DNA of 64,000 nucleotides from Ophiocordyceps camponoti-saundersi (nom. inval.) (GCA_003339415.1 PDHQ01000016.1:134000-197999); one strand, 5' to 3'. Shown: positions 22,799 to 34,537, counted from the first letter of the stretch. Notes: generated by a model not told the origin, from the letters alone. Program-made: numbers and translations.

Positions 22799-24358
22799 TT
22801 GCTCGCGTAGAGCTTTCGCTTCGGTCTCGATGAAGTCGATTTCGAGGGGAAATGGGTAGTTTTCCTTCAAAGAGATGCTGTGGTGGCCAAGACTAGGGCA
22901 GACTGCGTTTCACTGATGATGCAGCTTCTGATGGTTTAGAGTCAGCTAGAATCGGGATTCACGTGGCAGAGCTGAATGTGTGGTGAGGGAGATGGAGTGT
23001 TGTGGTATTAGTAATCTGTCGATAGCTATTGGTACAACGCTGACTTATCGTCGACGACCTCTCTTCTTCCGCTGCAAGACTCCTTCGAGAACGAGCATCT
23101 TGTCTTGAGCAAACGTTGCTCTTTGAAACTAATATTTTCAACTCAGGAGATGGTAGAGAAAGACTCAGATATGCTATTCGTTAATTCTCCTCATTACCGC
23201 GAGAAGTGGCATCTATTGTACATAGGTATGTACATGACGCCGCCGATCTTGCGCATGCCAGAAACCGGGGCAGAGATTGACGAGACGGGAAGTAACCCGT
23301 GCTGGCTTTCATGACGTTTATATACCGAGACATTTTTTTTTTTCATATTCCAGCTCAGTTAAGCGGTGAATTGGAAAAGGGTGCAAGAGTCAAAGCCGTC
23401 ACTCTTCTATAAATAAGAAGCCAGTGAATGCTTCTTATTAATCGAAACTCAAGGTTGAAATGATTGGCTGATGCCGCCACGGCGTCTTCATCATGACGCT
23501 AGACACAGTTCAAGTTACAGCCTTGGAGTTGGCGAGCAACAGCTACTTCCTCAATAACTCCCACCGGCAGCCTTCGGGTCCGACGGGGCACTATGACGTT
23601 TGACAGTGAGCTTTGTATATTATAGCTAAGCTGTTTGGCATGTGAGTATCCTAGCTCTACTACCGTGTGTGAATACCATTCGCCTGGTCACCTCTGATCT
23701 CGATTCAGGGCTTCCTCGATTAATTGATGCCCATCTGCATATGCGTTCATATACACCGTTGCAGTTTACCTACCTGCCTAGGCATGTAAGTAAGCCCGTG
23801 TTCTGCCGCATTGCCGCTGAATGATATCCATGCTGACGACAACAGCCCGGACCAATGAATATGTGCATGGAGCCGCCCTGACTACTTAGCTTGTCGAGAA
23901 GAGTTTGGTCTCCAACCTCTTTCAAATACTAGCCTGCGCGTGTCGCGGCTATTGGCGAGGTGCCTCTCGTCCGTTGCAGTAAATTTCAACAGAAGCCTAT
24001 CACGCATGTTGTCTGCAGCACATGTGAGCTTTCAAGAAGTTAATACTTCTAGTAGTTTGCTGCATGCTGCAGGTCACTCTGGTTCACTAGGTGCAGGATG
24101 GCGATGTTGACTTGGCAAGTGACCAGCATAGGTAATTCAGACAAGTGCGGCACACGATGACTGTTTGGAGATGTATCATCGGCGGCAAAGAGTGCAGTTC
24201 TTGTAACTGCATGGGTGGTATGTCGTCATCACATGTAATCCCGCATGTTTGTCACGACAGAGGAAGAAGATTGGACAAGGACAGGTAGCATAAGACCGAA
24301 GCAAGGGCGACGTACATCAAAGATCGTTGCCTCATACTAGACTTTGCAGAGAAAGGTC
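22799..24358. other. Intergenic region between TYS1 and the methyltransferase gene
   Basis: 1.56 kb with no supported gene. Only short unrelated open frames and a T-run at 23332-23342 are seen. Confidence 0.6.
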
Positions 24359-25171
24359 ATGGCAGAAGCAAGAGTCAGTCTCGGCCTGGACTCCAAGGAG
24401 TTGGCGTACTTTTACGACAGCAACAGTAGCTTCCATGTCGAGGGTGGAAAGCTTCTGCTCAATATGATGGGTGTCTCTCCGGGCTGGACAGTCTACGACA
24501 TCGGCTGCGGAACGGGCCTCCTCGCATCTGATGCTGCCGACCTCGTCGGACCAAAGGGACGCGTCGTCGGTCTCGAGCCTCTTCGAGACCGGGTCGACAT
24601 CGCCCAGAGCAGAGCAAAGGAAAACCTCTCGTTTGAGCTGGGAGACGCTCAAGATCTCTCGCGGATTCCGGATGATAGCGTCGACGGCGTCTATCTGAAT
24701 TCGGTTATCCACTGGGTTCCGGACCGAATGCGAGCCATCAAGGAAGCTCACCGCGTCCTGAAGCCTGGAGGCCGCCTCGGCATCGCTACCGCGTCAGCGG
24801 ATCACCCCCAACCGCCTGGTATAATCAGGGCACAGGTACTGTCGAGAGAGCGTTACAGATGCTACTCAGGGCCTGTCAAAGACCGGCCGAACCCTACGGA
24901 GGTTGAGCTCCGTGACCTCATGGCCGGTGCCGGGTTCCGGAAAATAGACATTATCATGCATAGAAGCTCTGTCGAGACGCGAGATGAGAAAGCCTTGGTT
25001 CAATTTTGCGAGGCGTACTCTTTCGGCAACTATCTCGGTCACATCCCGAAAGACCTGCGGTCGGATGTGCGGGACGAGATTGAGCTTGAGTTTAGTAAGT
25101 GGCGCACGGAAGGGGGGACAGTTCGGATGGACAACATGTTGCGCATGATTGCCGTAGCCGTCAAGGTTTAA
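24359..25171 (+). CDS. Class I SAM-dependent methyltransferase
   Basis: Single-exon gene of 270 residues. The SAM-binding motif I is YDIGCGTGLL (residues 46-55), preceded by a helix HVEGGKLLLNMMG. An acidic residue after strand 2 (VVGLEPL), the motif GDAQDLSRIPDDSVDGVYLN and the post-motif HRVLKPGGRLGIAT complete the UbiE/COQ5-like Methyltransf_11 core. The C-terminal third (RYRCYSG... to MDNMLRMIAVAVKV) forms the usual substrate-side cap and resembles fungal arsenite- or small-molecule methyltransferase-like proteins, but the substrate cannot be read from sequence. The ATG at 24359 is the first in frame, preceded by an A/G-rich context. The flanks are long noncoding stretches, so the gene stands alone. 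Confidence 0.85.
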   Translation: MAEARVSLGLDSKELAYFYDSNSSFHVEGGKLLLNMMGVSPGWTVYDIGCGTGLLASDAADLVGPKGRVVGLEPLRDRVDIAQSRAKENLSFELGDAQDLSRIPDDSVDGVYLNSVIHWVPDRMRAIKEAHRVLKPGGRLGIATASADHPQPPGIIRAQVLSRERYRCYSGPVKDRPNPTEVELRDLMAGAGFRKIDIIMHRSSVETRDEKALVQFCEAYSFGNYLGHIPKDLRSDVRDEIELEFSKWRTEGGTVRMDNMLRMIAVAVKV

Positions 25172-26506
25172 AGAACTATGCATACATGTGTGTACACATA
25201 TTGATATTGATAAGTGAGTTTTAGGGTTGAGGGAGTTAATTTTGGAGAGAACCGAGCCAATGTCGGGCGAGGCGTCACACGAGGTCAGATGAGAAGATCA
25301 ATATTAGAGAGACGGCCTTTCAGCTGCGCATGATGGAGAAGCGGTTATAGAGAGTTCTCGATCTTTGACGGTTTTGCATTTTGTATGGCATCAGCTGTAT
25401 CATCATTGTATGTGCATCCGCAGCACGGAGGCTCCCACCAAAAGTTTCCATGCCACTTAGAACGAGGGAAAGCAATGATACATACGACATACGTCCGTAC
25501 ATACATATAGTTGTAAACTGCAGAGGATTGAGACTGACTTCCGCAGTTCATACATGCACGCATATCCTAGGATTACCTTTGGGGGTGAATATTATCCTGA
25601 TTCTTCTCTTTCTAGCACACATGCATACATACATACATACATGGATATGTAGTATGCTGGTGGTAACCTAAACCCTAACCCTATGCAATACGAAAGTGTT
25701 TCTCCCAAAAGGGTCTGTTCTAGCAGCACGGAATTCTTTCAGAACCTCCCTCCGTACGGCAGATAGTAAAATATCCCTCCTGTCAGACGCAATTCGGGCT
25801 CGCTCGAGAGAGAGACACGAGGCTGTACTGTGGCTTTTCCACCGGTCTTTATCCGCCACGGAGATATTCCTACAAGATCCTTGCCGAGTTCCTACCGGTA
25901 GGCAGTACTTGATCTGTAGGTACTAATCTATCGACCGCGTTACATCAGCACATTTGAGCTAGCCCTAGCCCCTAGCCAAGCACTATATTTAATACACGCC
26001 CTTCCCTCTGCAGCTCCCGAGTTACACTCACAGAAGCCGTGTTTGCATCTGCGGCATCGTCCGCTATCGGTAGTGCCAAAGTGGCTTAGCGGGCTACTTG
26101 CCGCTCATGTCAGTGGGTACTCCCCCCCTCCCCCCCGGGCGTACTAAGCCAGGCGCGGAAAGAAATTTTACCCTTCTCTCGACGCTCCGCAATCGCTGAC
26201 GTTTCTCCTCCTCTTCCTCCTCCTCCTCCTCTTCTTTTCTTCGCAGCTCTTCCTGCTTGGCCTCATCCGCGAGCTTCGTCCGACCCTTGCGCGTGCTCGA
26301 CTACAGAGTCGCTGCGCTCCCGTCGCGACCGGGTGAGGCCCTACCGCGCATCGCTGCAGAGGAAGAAAAAGAAAGACAACAACCGAGGGTAGATGCAACA
26401 GTCGCCTTCTTCACCATCGCCGCTCCCTGATCCTCGCATCCACCACCCCAGGCCGGCAGGTTGAGGGCAGCCATCTGCCGGCTGGGCAGCTCTCGCAGCT
26501 TCAACC
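25172..26506. other. Intergenic region upstream of the UBP3-type gene
   Basis: 1.3 kb without a supported gene. It holds a CATA tract (25621-25641), a telomere-like tract, a second CCTAGC-rich patch near 25960-25978, and C-runs and CTC repeats (26121-26140, 26205-26240) in the likely promoter/5'-UTR. Confidence 0.6.
25667..25683 (+). repeat. Short interstitial telomere-like repeat
   Basis: CCTAAACCCTAACCCTA, about two and a half CCCTAA units with one extra A. CCCTAA/TTAGGG is the usual telomere unit of filamentous ascomycetes. Confidence 0.6.
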
Positions 26507-29298
26507 ATGAGTGGAGGCCCCGGAGGAGGCCCCGGAGGAGGCCCGCGCCCCCGGAGGCAGCCTCAGTACCATCCGCATTATTCCCATCACCATCCTCATC
26601 AGCAGCAGCAGATGGGAGCCATGTATCAGAACTTCCTACCATACGCACCCCATACCTACTACAACGTGCCGCCTCAGTTCCAGAATGGTGGTATACCCTC
26701 GCCGGCCTACCACATGACCTACCAGGGCTACGGCAGGCCGCCTCAGTACGTCCCCATGGTCGGCGTCAGCGTGCCTCCCAGCTATCCCGCTCGGCCACCA
26801 CAGCAGTCGCCCAGCCTGTCCACCTCCTATCAGCCTCCACCAGCACCAGCTTCCATTCCGCCCCAGACTCCCTCCTCTACGCACTCTTCACAGATGATCC
26901 ATCCTCCCACTCCGCCCACACCGCAGACCGTCGACTACCTGTCATCTGCTCAGCTGGAGAGCCCGCTAGAGCAGCGCGAGCCTTTCTGTCCGCCTGTAAG
27001 TCAATTTCGTCTGTTTTCCACCGAAAGAAGCTCTTCCCGGCGTGACGCTGACAAACCTCGACTAGCTTCCCTGGCATTCATGTCCCGAAGCCGATTTTCC
27101 TTCCAAAACGCCTCGATCGAAGCGTCGGAGAAAACCACTCACGGCCGACGGCGTGACCGTCTCTTTACCGCTTGAGCAACATGGGTCGCTCGCAGAACAT
27201 GACGCAAACGCACCGCCTAGCGTTACTCGATCGTCTGAGACCTCTCACAATGACCCAGCCAAGACGGATCCATCCAAGCCCCAAGTGAACCTTCCTCGGC
27301 CATCGGGCGCGACCGCGGCCGATGCGGTTCCTGTGACCGCGGACCGGCCAGCTGCTCCAGCTCTTCCTCTTCCTGCCGTACCGAGGCCCTTGTCCAAGCC
27401 GTCCAGCGCGGACAAGCAGATTGACACGAAGGAGCAGGCTACCGACGTAAGCAAAGACTCAGCTTCCGACGACCCAGCTTCCTCTACCACCACCATCGAC
27501 ACACCTGGCTCCGGTGCTGCTGCCAGCCCCGCCGTCAGTCCTCCGCCGCCCAGACCGGCTCCAACCAGCTGGGCGAATCTTTTCTCCAAATCTTCCGTTA
27601 AAGAACCTCCTACCGTGGCTGTGCCAAATGGAGCCAACCCTGTCAATGGTTCCCTGTTACCCAGCGCTGCCACGCCTACCCCTAGTACAAACTTTCCGAA
27701 GCCCAACGCAAACCTGCTCGCCGAAGCTATTCGAGCATATCATGTGGGAGGAATTGACAGTATTTCTTTTCTTGAGCCGCGAGGGCTCATCAATACTGGA
27801 AACATGTGCTACATGAACTCGGTATGCCACTGATCAGCCTCAACCTTTCGTCGAAACACCTGACTGACATGGCTCTTTCCCCCTCGCACGCACAGGTCCT
27901 ACAGGTGCTCATTTTCTGCACCCCCTTTTACGACTTTTTGGACCAGGTCAGCAAGAGGGCTGCTCACAGCTTCAAGAGCGAGACTCCGCTCATCGACGCC
28001 ATGTTCGTTCATCTGCCAGCGTGGCTGCGCGCAGTGGTTGACAATAGACAGGATCATGTTCGTGCACGAGTACAAAGTGCTTGCTTCCGCGCCAAATGCC
28101 AACTTACTGCGTCGCAAGCTCAAGAGTGACGACCTGGAGAAGTACGGTGAACCTTTTACCCCAGAATTTGTATATGAAGCGATCCGTCAGCTTCCGCGGT
28201 TCGCGAGCATGAGGGTATGTCCCGCAGTAGCAGATGCTGCCAGAAGTCGCGTTAACAGGCCTCCAGCGTGGTCACCAACAGGACGCCGAAGAGTTTCTTG
28301 GCTTCCTACTTCAGTCACTTGATGACGAATGCAACAAGGTGCTGAGCAATCTGTCTTCGAGTGACTTGGATACGACTCCGGTCGATATAAAAGCCAGCCA
28401 GAGCTCGGCCGCGAATCCAGCGGGCGACTGGCTCGAGGTCGGTCGCAAGCAGCGCGCAGCTGTCACGCGTTCGTCCGGTTCCAACTCGTCTACCCCCGTC
28501 TCTAAGATCTTCGGTGGACTGCTTCGGTCTGAGTTTCGCGTGCCTGGTCTTAAGGACTCCATCACCACTGAGCCCTATCAGCCTCTCCAGCTCGATATCG
28601 GGTCTCCGGACGTGCGCAACGTGGTCGATGCCTTACGCGGACTAACCCGGCCGGAACGCCTCCAGGGAGACTTCAACTCTCCCCGAGGCAAGGATGTGAC
28701 GGCCACGAAGCAGGTGTTCATCGAATCGCTGCCCCCGGTGCTCATCCTCCATCTGAAGCGCTTCCAGTTCGATGCCGAGGGTCATGGCACCATAAAGGTT
28801 TGGAAGAAGATCGGCTATCCTCTGGAACTGGAGATTCCGCGCGAGGCCGTGTCGAGGCAGAAGCGGCTTGACGGTGCTATGCCCAAGTACAAATTGGTCA
28901 GCGTGGTGTATCATCATGGAAAAAATGCCAGCGGCGGACACTATACCGTCGATGTGCGCCGACAGGATGGTTTGGAGTGGATCCGCATGGACGACACGGT
29001 GATCCGCCGCGTACGGAGCGAAGATGTGGCCGAGGGCGGCTCTGAAGAGGACCATAAAGATGGCCGCAAGGACGCTGGCGGTTCGGGCTCGTCGGCCAAC
29101 CGATTCGGTGCCATCAACGACGAAGGTGCTGGCGACGACGACGGATGGAAGCAGGTCACAGCTTCGACCGGCAAGCGTTGGAGCAGTGTGGTCAACGGCA
29201 CCCCTGGCAACGGAAACACCGAGGAGAAGCAGCAGCAGGCTAAGGAGAGCATCAAGGATAACAAAGTTGCCTATCTACTATTTTATCAGCGCATGTGA
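26507..29298 (+). CDS. UBP3: Ubiquitin carboxyl-terminal hydrolase, Ubp3/USP10 type
   Basis: Deubiquitinating cysteine protease; the yeast counterpart works with Bre5 in vesicle transport and ribophagy. Exons 26507-26995, 27066-27821, 27896-28002, 28052-28214 and 28267-29298 give 848 residues. The N-terminal ~400 residues are low-complexity: GGP repeats, then His/Gln/Pro/Tyr-rich, then Pro/Ala/Ser-rich, with the conserved patch PPLPWHSCPEADFPSK created by the first splice. The USP domain starts at EPRGLINTGNMCYMNS, with catalytic Cys 411, and continues VLQVLIFCTPFYDFL, GEPFTPEFVYEAIRQLPRF, RRGHQQDAEEFLGFLL and LILHLKRFQFD. The His box is HHGKNASGGHYTVDV with His 730, followed by WIRMDDTVI. 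A charged linker precedes the end VAYLLFYQRM. Each internal splice falls inside a conserved block, and the joins restore it. Confidence 0.95.
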
Positions 29299-29950
29299 GG
29301 AGGTCAAAAAGGGGTTGGAGGACGTCGGAAGCAAAATCTTGGACTGACTTGAAAACACCACATGGACGACCAGTCCGGACAGACAGTCAAGAGAGCGGAA
29401 ATGCGGCTGGGATCTTCAATGGAGAGCCGGAGATTTGCGACGATATGCGAGATCATGTCTGCAATTACGGTGCAGTGGGAAGCGAAGAGCCGGGAGGGGG
29501 GGCATAGGGGAGGAATTCAAAAGGCCATGAGCAATGAGACGAATGTGGTAGATACCCATTGTCTACATCGTGTCTCAAGCGTTTCTCATTTCTCAGCCAG
29601 GGGGGTGTGGATTTACAGAGCAAGGGCTGCCTTCTGAGGCGAAATAAGGGCGGCAAGGGGGGAGCGGTCCAAATGTTCCTGGCAAAGTTCTTTGAGAGCT
29701 TCATCACGAACGGCAGGATACCAAATGGTGGCGAGTCCGCTGCTCAGTAGGTACCCTAATAGGGACGAGATGTTGTATGATGTACGAATACCATTAAAGG
29801 GGGATAGCGTCACAATATGGACCATTGCGTTGATATATGGAAAGTAGGTGATATGTCATACGGGTACAGAATGGTGAGGGACGAGGGAGTAAGGCATATG
29901 TCAAGCCAGTCGTCCCCCATGCCTTCCACCACGGGGAAAATAAGGTAGGT
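29299..29950. other. Convergent intergenic region between UBP3 and QCR7
   Basis: 0.65 kb between two converging genes. It holds their 3' ends and nothing else recognisable. Confidence 0.6.
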
Positions 29951-30503
29951 TCAGCGTTTCTTAGAGACGTGCATGGCATCGAATGCGTCTTTTTCCGCGA
30001 GCTCAGCTTCGACTTGCTCGACGAGAGGGCGGAGATATGGGAGGTCCTGGTGGATGCAGCGATTAGCAACGGTCAGGACAGGAAGAGCATGCTGAACATG
30101 TTCTGGGGCAGATAATTCTCGGCTACCTCCTCGGGTTTAGTCCACTGGTTGCGCGGGAGGAGCTTGTGCTGGTAGCTTAATTGGGTAGAGCGGCGTATGC
30201 GGAAGACGCGATCATAGGCCTCCTTGGGAGTCAATCGCTTGAGCGCGATTTGAACAGCTTCGCGCTCCTCCTCTAGAAGATCATCGTATCTGTATTTTTG
30301 CGCTCCCCCATGTCAGTCTTCGAGAATGGTGACGAGAACGGTGGTATTGGTTTTTTTTTTGGGGGGGAAAGAGGCTTGCATGCGTACTTGAGACCGAGCT
30401 TGCGGTAGCCAGCGGCGTCGGCGTACCAATTGGCGATGGGCATGACCATCTTGTGCAGCCAGGGCCGACGTAGAATGAAGGGCGCGAGGGAGTAGGCGCT
30501 CAT
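29951..30503 (-). CDS. QCR7: Cytochrome bc1 complex subunit 7 (14-kDa class)
   Basis: Small matrix-side subunit of respiratory complex III, needed for assembly around cytochrome b. Exons 30503-30388, 30289-30127 and 30046-29951 give 124 residues, the expected size. The protein begins [20 protein letters not shown], followed by [20 protein letters not shown] across the first splice (donor GTACGC, acceptor TACAG). Then come [39 protein letters not shown] and a lysine-rich end. All of these match the family. The second intron (donor GTAGCC) is needed to reach [15 protein letters not shown]. The gene is divergent from a mitochondrial carrier gene, with two CACGTG boxes in the shared promoter. Confidence 0.94.
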
Positions 30504-30594
30504 GGTGGGCGATGGATGAGCTTTTGGTCGTCGCTGGTGATGATTAGAGGTCCTAGGAGGTAGCTAACTGCACCAGTTGTTGGCTACGATGGCG

Positions 30595-30641
30595 TCACGT
30601 GTCACAGTCTACGCGGGAGCCAGGGGAGGTCGAGATCACGT
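30595..30641. promoter_or_regulatory. Two CACGTG boxes between QCR7 and the mitochondrial carrier gene
   Basis: CACGTG at 30595-30600 (GTCACGTGTC) and at 30636-30641 (ATCACGTGCC), 41 bases apart, about 95-140 bases upstream of the QCR7 start. Such sites bind bHLH factors of the Cbf1/Pho4 type; here this is inferred. Confidence 0.45.
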
Positions 30642-31100
30642 GCCTGCTTGATCCTGCCAAGAAGGTACGGATACGGAGTACCTGAAATCTGCATCGAGCC
30701 GGCTTCCAGATTACTCAGCTGCCGCCCCGCGGCGGGACGGATGCATCCGCTATAATCGGACAGCCCCTCACGGCGTCTCTTCGGCAGCTGTCATTCCTCG
30801 GCGGCGGCAACCATTTGCTTTCCCCTCTTCGTCCCTCTGCAAACAAGTCTCTTCCCCTTAAACTTGACCGTCCTTCCAGCGTCCGATCTTCCTCCGACTC
30901 GTCCTTCTCGAGCCAATGGCCGGCGGCATTCGCTAAGCTATCTGCGGCGTGGGACCGCTGATTTCCCCCGCAGTGGCCGTCGTCGCTTCACCCCTCTCCC
31001 TCACTCCCCTCTGAGAATCGTCGCACCTATTTTACACCTATTTTCAACCATATTCGATTACGTCTTCTAGCTACGGCGCGCTTGGGAGGGGTCCGTTGTG

Positions 31101-32412
31101 ATGTCTCACGACGAATCCTCCCAGGCACGCCGGGTTTTCCCCTCGCCTTCCGACGACGACGACGATGCGTCAACTCCCTTCTCTCGACGAGCCGTCGGCG
31201 GGTCCGATCCCAGGGCTCCCCCCAAGAGGACCCCCACGATTCTGCAGCGCTGGGCCCTCCGGGCCTCGGACTCGCAGTTCAACGCCTTGGCCGGTGCGCT
31301 TGGCGGCTTCACCTCGGGCATCGTCACATGCCCACTCGACGTCATCAAAACTAAGCTACAGGCGCAGGGCACCTACAGGCTGGTCGACGACGGCCGCCAC
31401 GTTGGCCACCCGAAAATGTACAACGGTCTGGTGGGCACGGCCAAGGTAATATGGCGCCAAGAGGGCGTCCGCGGCATGTATCGCGGCCTGGGCCCCATCA
31501 TCCTCGGCTACCTGCCGACATGGGCCGTGTGGTTCACCATCTACAATAAGAGCAAAATCTGGATGGCGCGGCACTCGGGTGCGTTCTTTCATTCCATTTT
31601 GCATATCCTTTTGTTCCCTTCTTGATCTGTATGACGCTGACACTTGGAGTGGGACAGAAAACAAGCACATGGTGAGCTTTTGTTCCTCCATAATAGCCGG
31701 GGCGAGCAGCACGATCGTCACCAATCCCATCTGGGTCATCAAGACTAGACTCATGTCGCAAAGCCACATGCCCGAGGCTGACCACCACTTGGACTCTTTG
31801 TATCCGAAAGCGAGCAACACGCCGCGGCAGACTCTGTACTCGTGGCACTATCGATCGACGATTGACGCGGCGAGAAAGATGTACATGTCCGAGGGCCTCG
31901 CCTCCTTCTACTCGGGCCTGACGCCGGCGCTGCTCGGTCTGACGCATGTGGCAGTTCAGTTCCCGACGTACGAGTTTCTAAAGACCAGCTTCACCGGTCA
32001 AGGCATGGGCGCGGTGCCGACCCAGGGCGAAAGCGCGCACTGGCTGGGCATCTTATCGGCTTCGATCCTTTCCAAGATCCTGGCAAGCAGCGCCACATAT
32101 CCGCACGAGGTCATACGCACACGACTGCAGACGCAGAGGCGGCCGCTGGTGGGGGAGCACTACCTTCAAGGGCTGGGAGTGTCGACCCCAGCATCCGGCG
32201 CCAGCGTAGGGGGCCCTAAGTACAGGGGTATCGTCATGACGTTCCGGACGATCCTGCGAGAGGAGGGCTGGCGTGCTTTTTACGCCGGCCTCGGGACCAA
32301 CATGATGCGAGCGGTGCCGGCGGCTACGGTGACGATGCTGACGTATGAATACGTGATGCGACAGTTGAACAGCGCAAAGGTGGAGGGCAGGCGCTTAACG
32401 GAGGAGGCGTGA
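31101..32412 (+). CDS. Mitochondrial carrier, NAD+/pyrimidine nucleotide transporter type
   Basis: Inner-membrane solute carrier of 410 residues. Exon 1 is 31101-31578, intron 31579-31657 (GTGCGT...ACAG), exon 2 31658-32412. The three-fold carrier repeat is visible through its signatures PLDVIKTKLQAQG, NPIWVIKTRLM and YPHEVIRTRLQTQ, and by EGVRGMYRGLGPIILGYLPTW, EGLASFYSGLTPALLGLTHVAVQFPTYE (split here by function, not by gaps) and EGWRAFYAGLGTNMMRAVPA. The tryptophan in the second repeat signature (PIW) and the general layout fit the yeast Ndt1/Ndt2 NAD+ carriers best. Pyrimidine-nucleotide and folate/FAD carriers are close alternatives. The N-terminal ~60 residues are Ser/Asp/Arg-rich and not conserved. 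The ATG at 31101 is the first in frame. Confidence 0.88.
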
Positions 32413-32753
32413 TGATGGAAAAAGCATGGAGCTTTGATACCCGGGTTGGATGGTGGTAGAGATGTGTAGGTACCCTCGATGCATAGACGACTTTGGGGTC
32501 CTGCGGCGGCACGAACAGGGTGTCGCATGCGCATTTGTGGTATCTTTTTTTTTCTTTGTCTCCAGATCTATCTTTGTTCTTCTCTTTGCAGTTCTTGTCT
32601 TCTTGATCCCCTCATCACTAGGCTTTTTATGGTTGAGCCTTGGAAAGGAGTAGAAGGTGTTGGGGGCCGGAGAAAGGGGGCCGGCTGGCGGGATGATGTA
32701 GAGAGAATTAGGTATGAAGTGAAAGCTTGGGATTTGATGACTATGTGCAGATC

Positions 32754-32989
32754 TCAGGGGCTACGCTTCGTCTTTATCATTCGTAAGAACGTGAGGGCAA
32801 TAACCGGATGAGAGGACAAGGGGACGTACGGATTGGCTTCGTGCGCTGTGGATGGACATGCGGACGTAGACGAATAGCAGGCTTGCCATTGTGAAGGCTG
32901 CGACGGGGGCGGTGAATTTCTTCCCAGGTCGTCTTACGTCAGTGAGCGATTGAGCTGGAAAGGGGGTTGATGCTTACTCTGGGATCCAT
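32754..32989 (-). CDS. Possible small single-pass membrane protein with a four-codon first exon
   Basis: A candidate only. A 12-base first exon (32989-32978, MDPR) is followed by a 58-base intron (donor GTAAGC, acceptor GGGAAG). Exon 32919-32830 encodes KFTAPVAAFTMASLLFVYVR, then MSIHSARSQS. This is one hydrophobic helix followed by a basic stretch, the look of small fungal mitochondrial membrane proteins. The 3' end is uncertain. Reading on gives a stop at 32761 (56 residues). Using a GTACGT...AAAG intron to an exon 32771-32754 gives 39 residues. The hydrophobic-to-basic layout and good splice sites support it; no family is named. Confidence 0.42.
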
Positions 32990-33117
32990 TGAAGGGGGAT
33001 TAGAGATGGTGATAGGAAACCTTGGTGGTGAGTTGAAGTTGGTGTTTCGTGATTCTTAAGAGTGGAACCTACCCTACAGACTTGGCACGGCTCTTCGACG
33101 GTTTTATGTGCCGGTAA

Positions 33118-33645
33118 TAACCGTCTTGGACGTCGCAAGTGAGATACGCCTCGTGAATTTGTGTGGAATAGAGAAGTTGAGAGATAGAATTGTTGAAGCA
33201 GATTTACTCATAGCCGTGATATGGTCCGTGAAGGGTTTTTCATCTCGTCATTGTCCGTCTTGCAGGTCACTGACGATATAACCCTTGCTACTACTACGGA
33301 GTAGTGTAGAGTGTAGACAGAGAAGTTGATGAGAAGCAACCGAGTTGAAACCAATCTTACTTATAGCTAGATACTGTACGTATTGCACGGTTCTGAAGGG
33401 CTTTACATCTGGGACATACCCATCTTGCGAGCAATAGACGACATGACCCTTACTACTAGCATAGACAGACAAGATAATGAGAAGCAGCATCATTGAAAGC
33501 AGTCTCACTCTTAGCTATGACACGGTTTTGAAGATTTGACATCTGGACCATAACCATCTTGCGAGCAATAGACGACATGACCCTTAATGCTAGTGCTAGC
33601 ATAGACAGACAAAATAAGGAGAAGCAGCATCATTGAAACTACCTA
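33118..33645. repeat. Degenerate tandem satellite, about four units of 90-160 bases
   Basis: Four successive units begin with a CCGTCTTG/CCATCTTG core at about 33120, 33257, 33419 and 33553. Units 3 and 4 share the long block CATCTTGCGAGCAATAGACG and continue nearly identically for ~80 bases, including AGAAGCAGCATCATTGAAA. Units 1 and 2 are more diverged and longer. The array lies in the 3' flank of the DOT5 gene and codes for nothing supported. Confidence 0.75.
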
Positions 33646-33727
33646 TTAAACCCAGAAAAAACTAAACAAACAACCAAACAACCAAACAAACGCTTTGTCG
33701 TCATCAAAACATCATTACAACACGCCC

Positions 33728-34537
33728 TCACCCATTCAGCTCCTGAACCAGCTGCTTGACGCAATCGACCGTCGCCGCGGGCCCTCCCGGCTGGCACACG
33801 AGAACCTTCCGGTTCGAATCTACGACGAAGACGCCCCGCTGCGTGCCCTTGGGATGCTTCTTGAAGCCGATGGCGTTGATGAGGGTGGCCTGCGGGTCAC
33901 AGAGGAGGGGGTACTGCAGCTTCTGCTTCTCCTTGAAGGTGGTGTTTGCCTTGGGCTTGTCGTTGCTCAAGCCGTAGATGGACAGGCCTGCGGCCCTGAG
34001 GGGATCGTAGGCGTCGCGGAAGAGGCAGGCTTGGACAGTGCCTTTTATATGTTAGTTGGGAATTTCGCGACATTGGGGGATGAGAGAGAAGGGGAAGAGA
34101 TATCTGGACTTACAGCCTGGTGTTGATGCCTTGGGATAGGTGAATATGACGACAGCGGTTTTGCACTCGTCAATCAGTTTCTTGAGCGTCGTCTTTTGAC
34201 CATCCTGGTCTTCGATTTCGCCTCCAAAGTCGTCATCGAGATCGAGGATGTCTCCAACAGCGACTTTTGTCTTTTTTTGCGTCTTCTTCGACTCCTTAGT
34301 CTCCTTCTCTCCCTCTTCCTCCACCTTCTCCTTTTCCTTCTCTTCTTCTTTCTTAGGCGGAGGTTCCGATTCGGACTCGGTATCTTTCGATGGTGGCGCC
34401 GCGGCAGCCGGCTTCCCACTAGACGAAGTCGACGTCGAAGTCTTTGCCTTCTTCTTCGTCGTCGCCGGCTTCTTCGTCGTCGGCGCCGGCGCGACGGGAG
34501 GCAATGGCGCCTTTCGCTTACGAAGCTCGACGGGCAT
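33728..34537 (-). CDS. DOT5: Nuclear thiol peroxidase, PrxQ/BCP peroxiredoxin (Dot5 type)
   Basis: Thioredoxin-dependent peroxidase reducing alkyl hydroperoxides; the yeast homolog is nuclear. Exon 1 is 34537-34114, intron 34113-34042 (GTAAGT...AAAAG), exon 2 34041-33728, 245 residues. The first ~85 residues are Lys/Glu/Ser/Pro-rich with runs such as KKPATTKKKAK, fitting a nuclear tail. The peroxiredoxin fold then starts at VGDILDLDDDFGGEI. The intron splits the peroxidatic cysteine codon; the join gives YPKASTPGCTVQACLFRD, with peroxidatic Cys 142 and resolving Cys 147 (CX4C). Then come GLSNDKPKANTTFKEKQKLQ, LLCDPQATLINAIG and GVFVVDSNRKVL, as in the family. A degenerate satellite lies just beyond its 3' end. 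Confidence 0.95.

Noticed and set aside
33695..34126. 143-codon frame opposite the peroxiredoxin gene
   Set aside because: A shadow of the peroxiredoxin second exon and intron on the minus strand.
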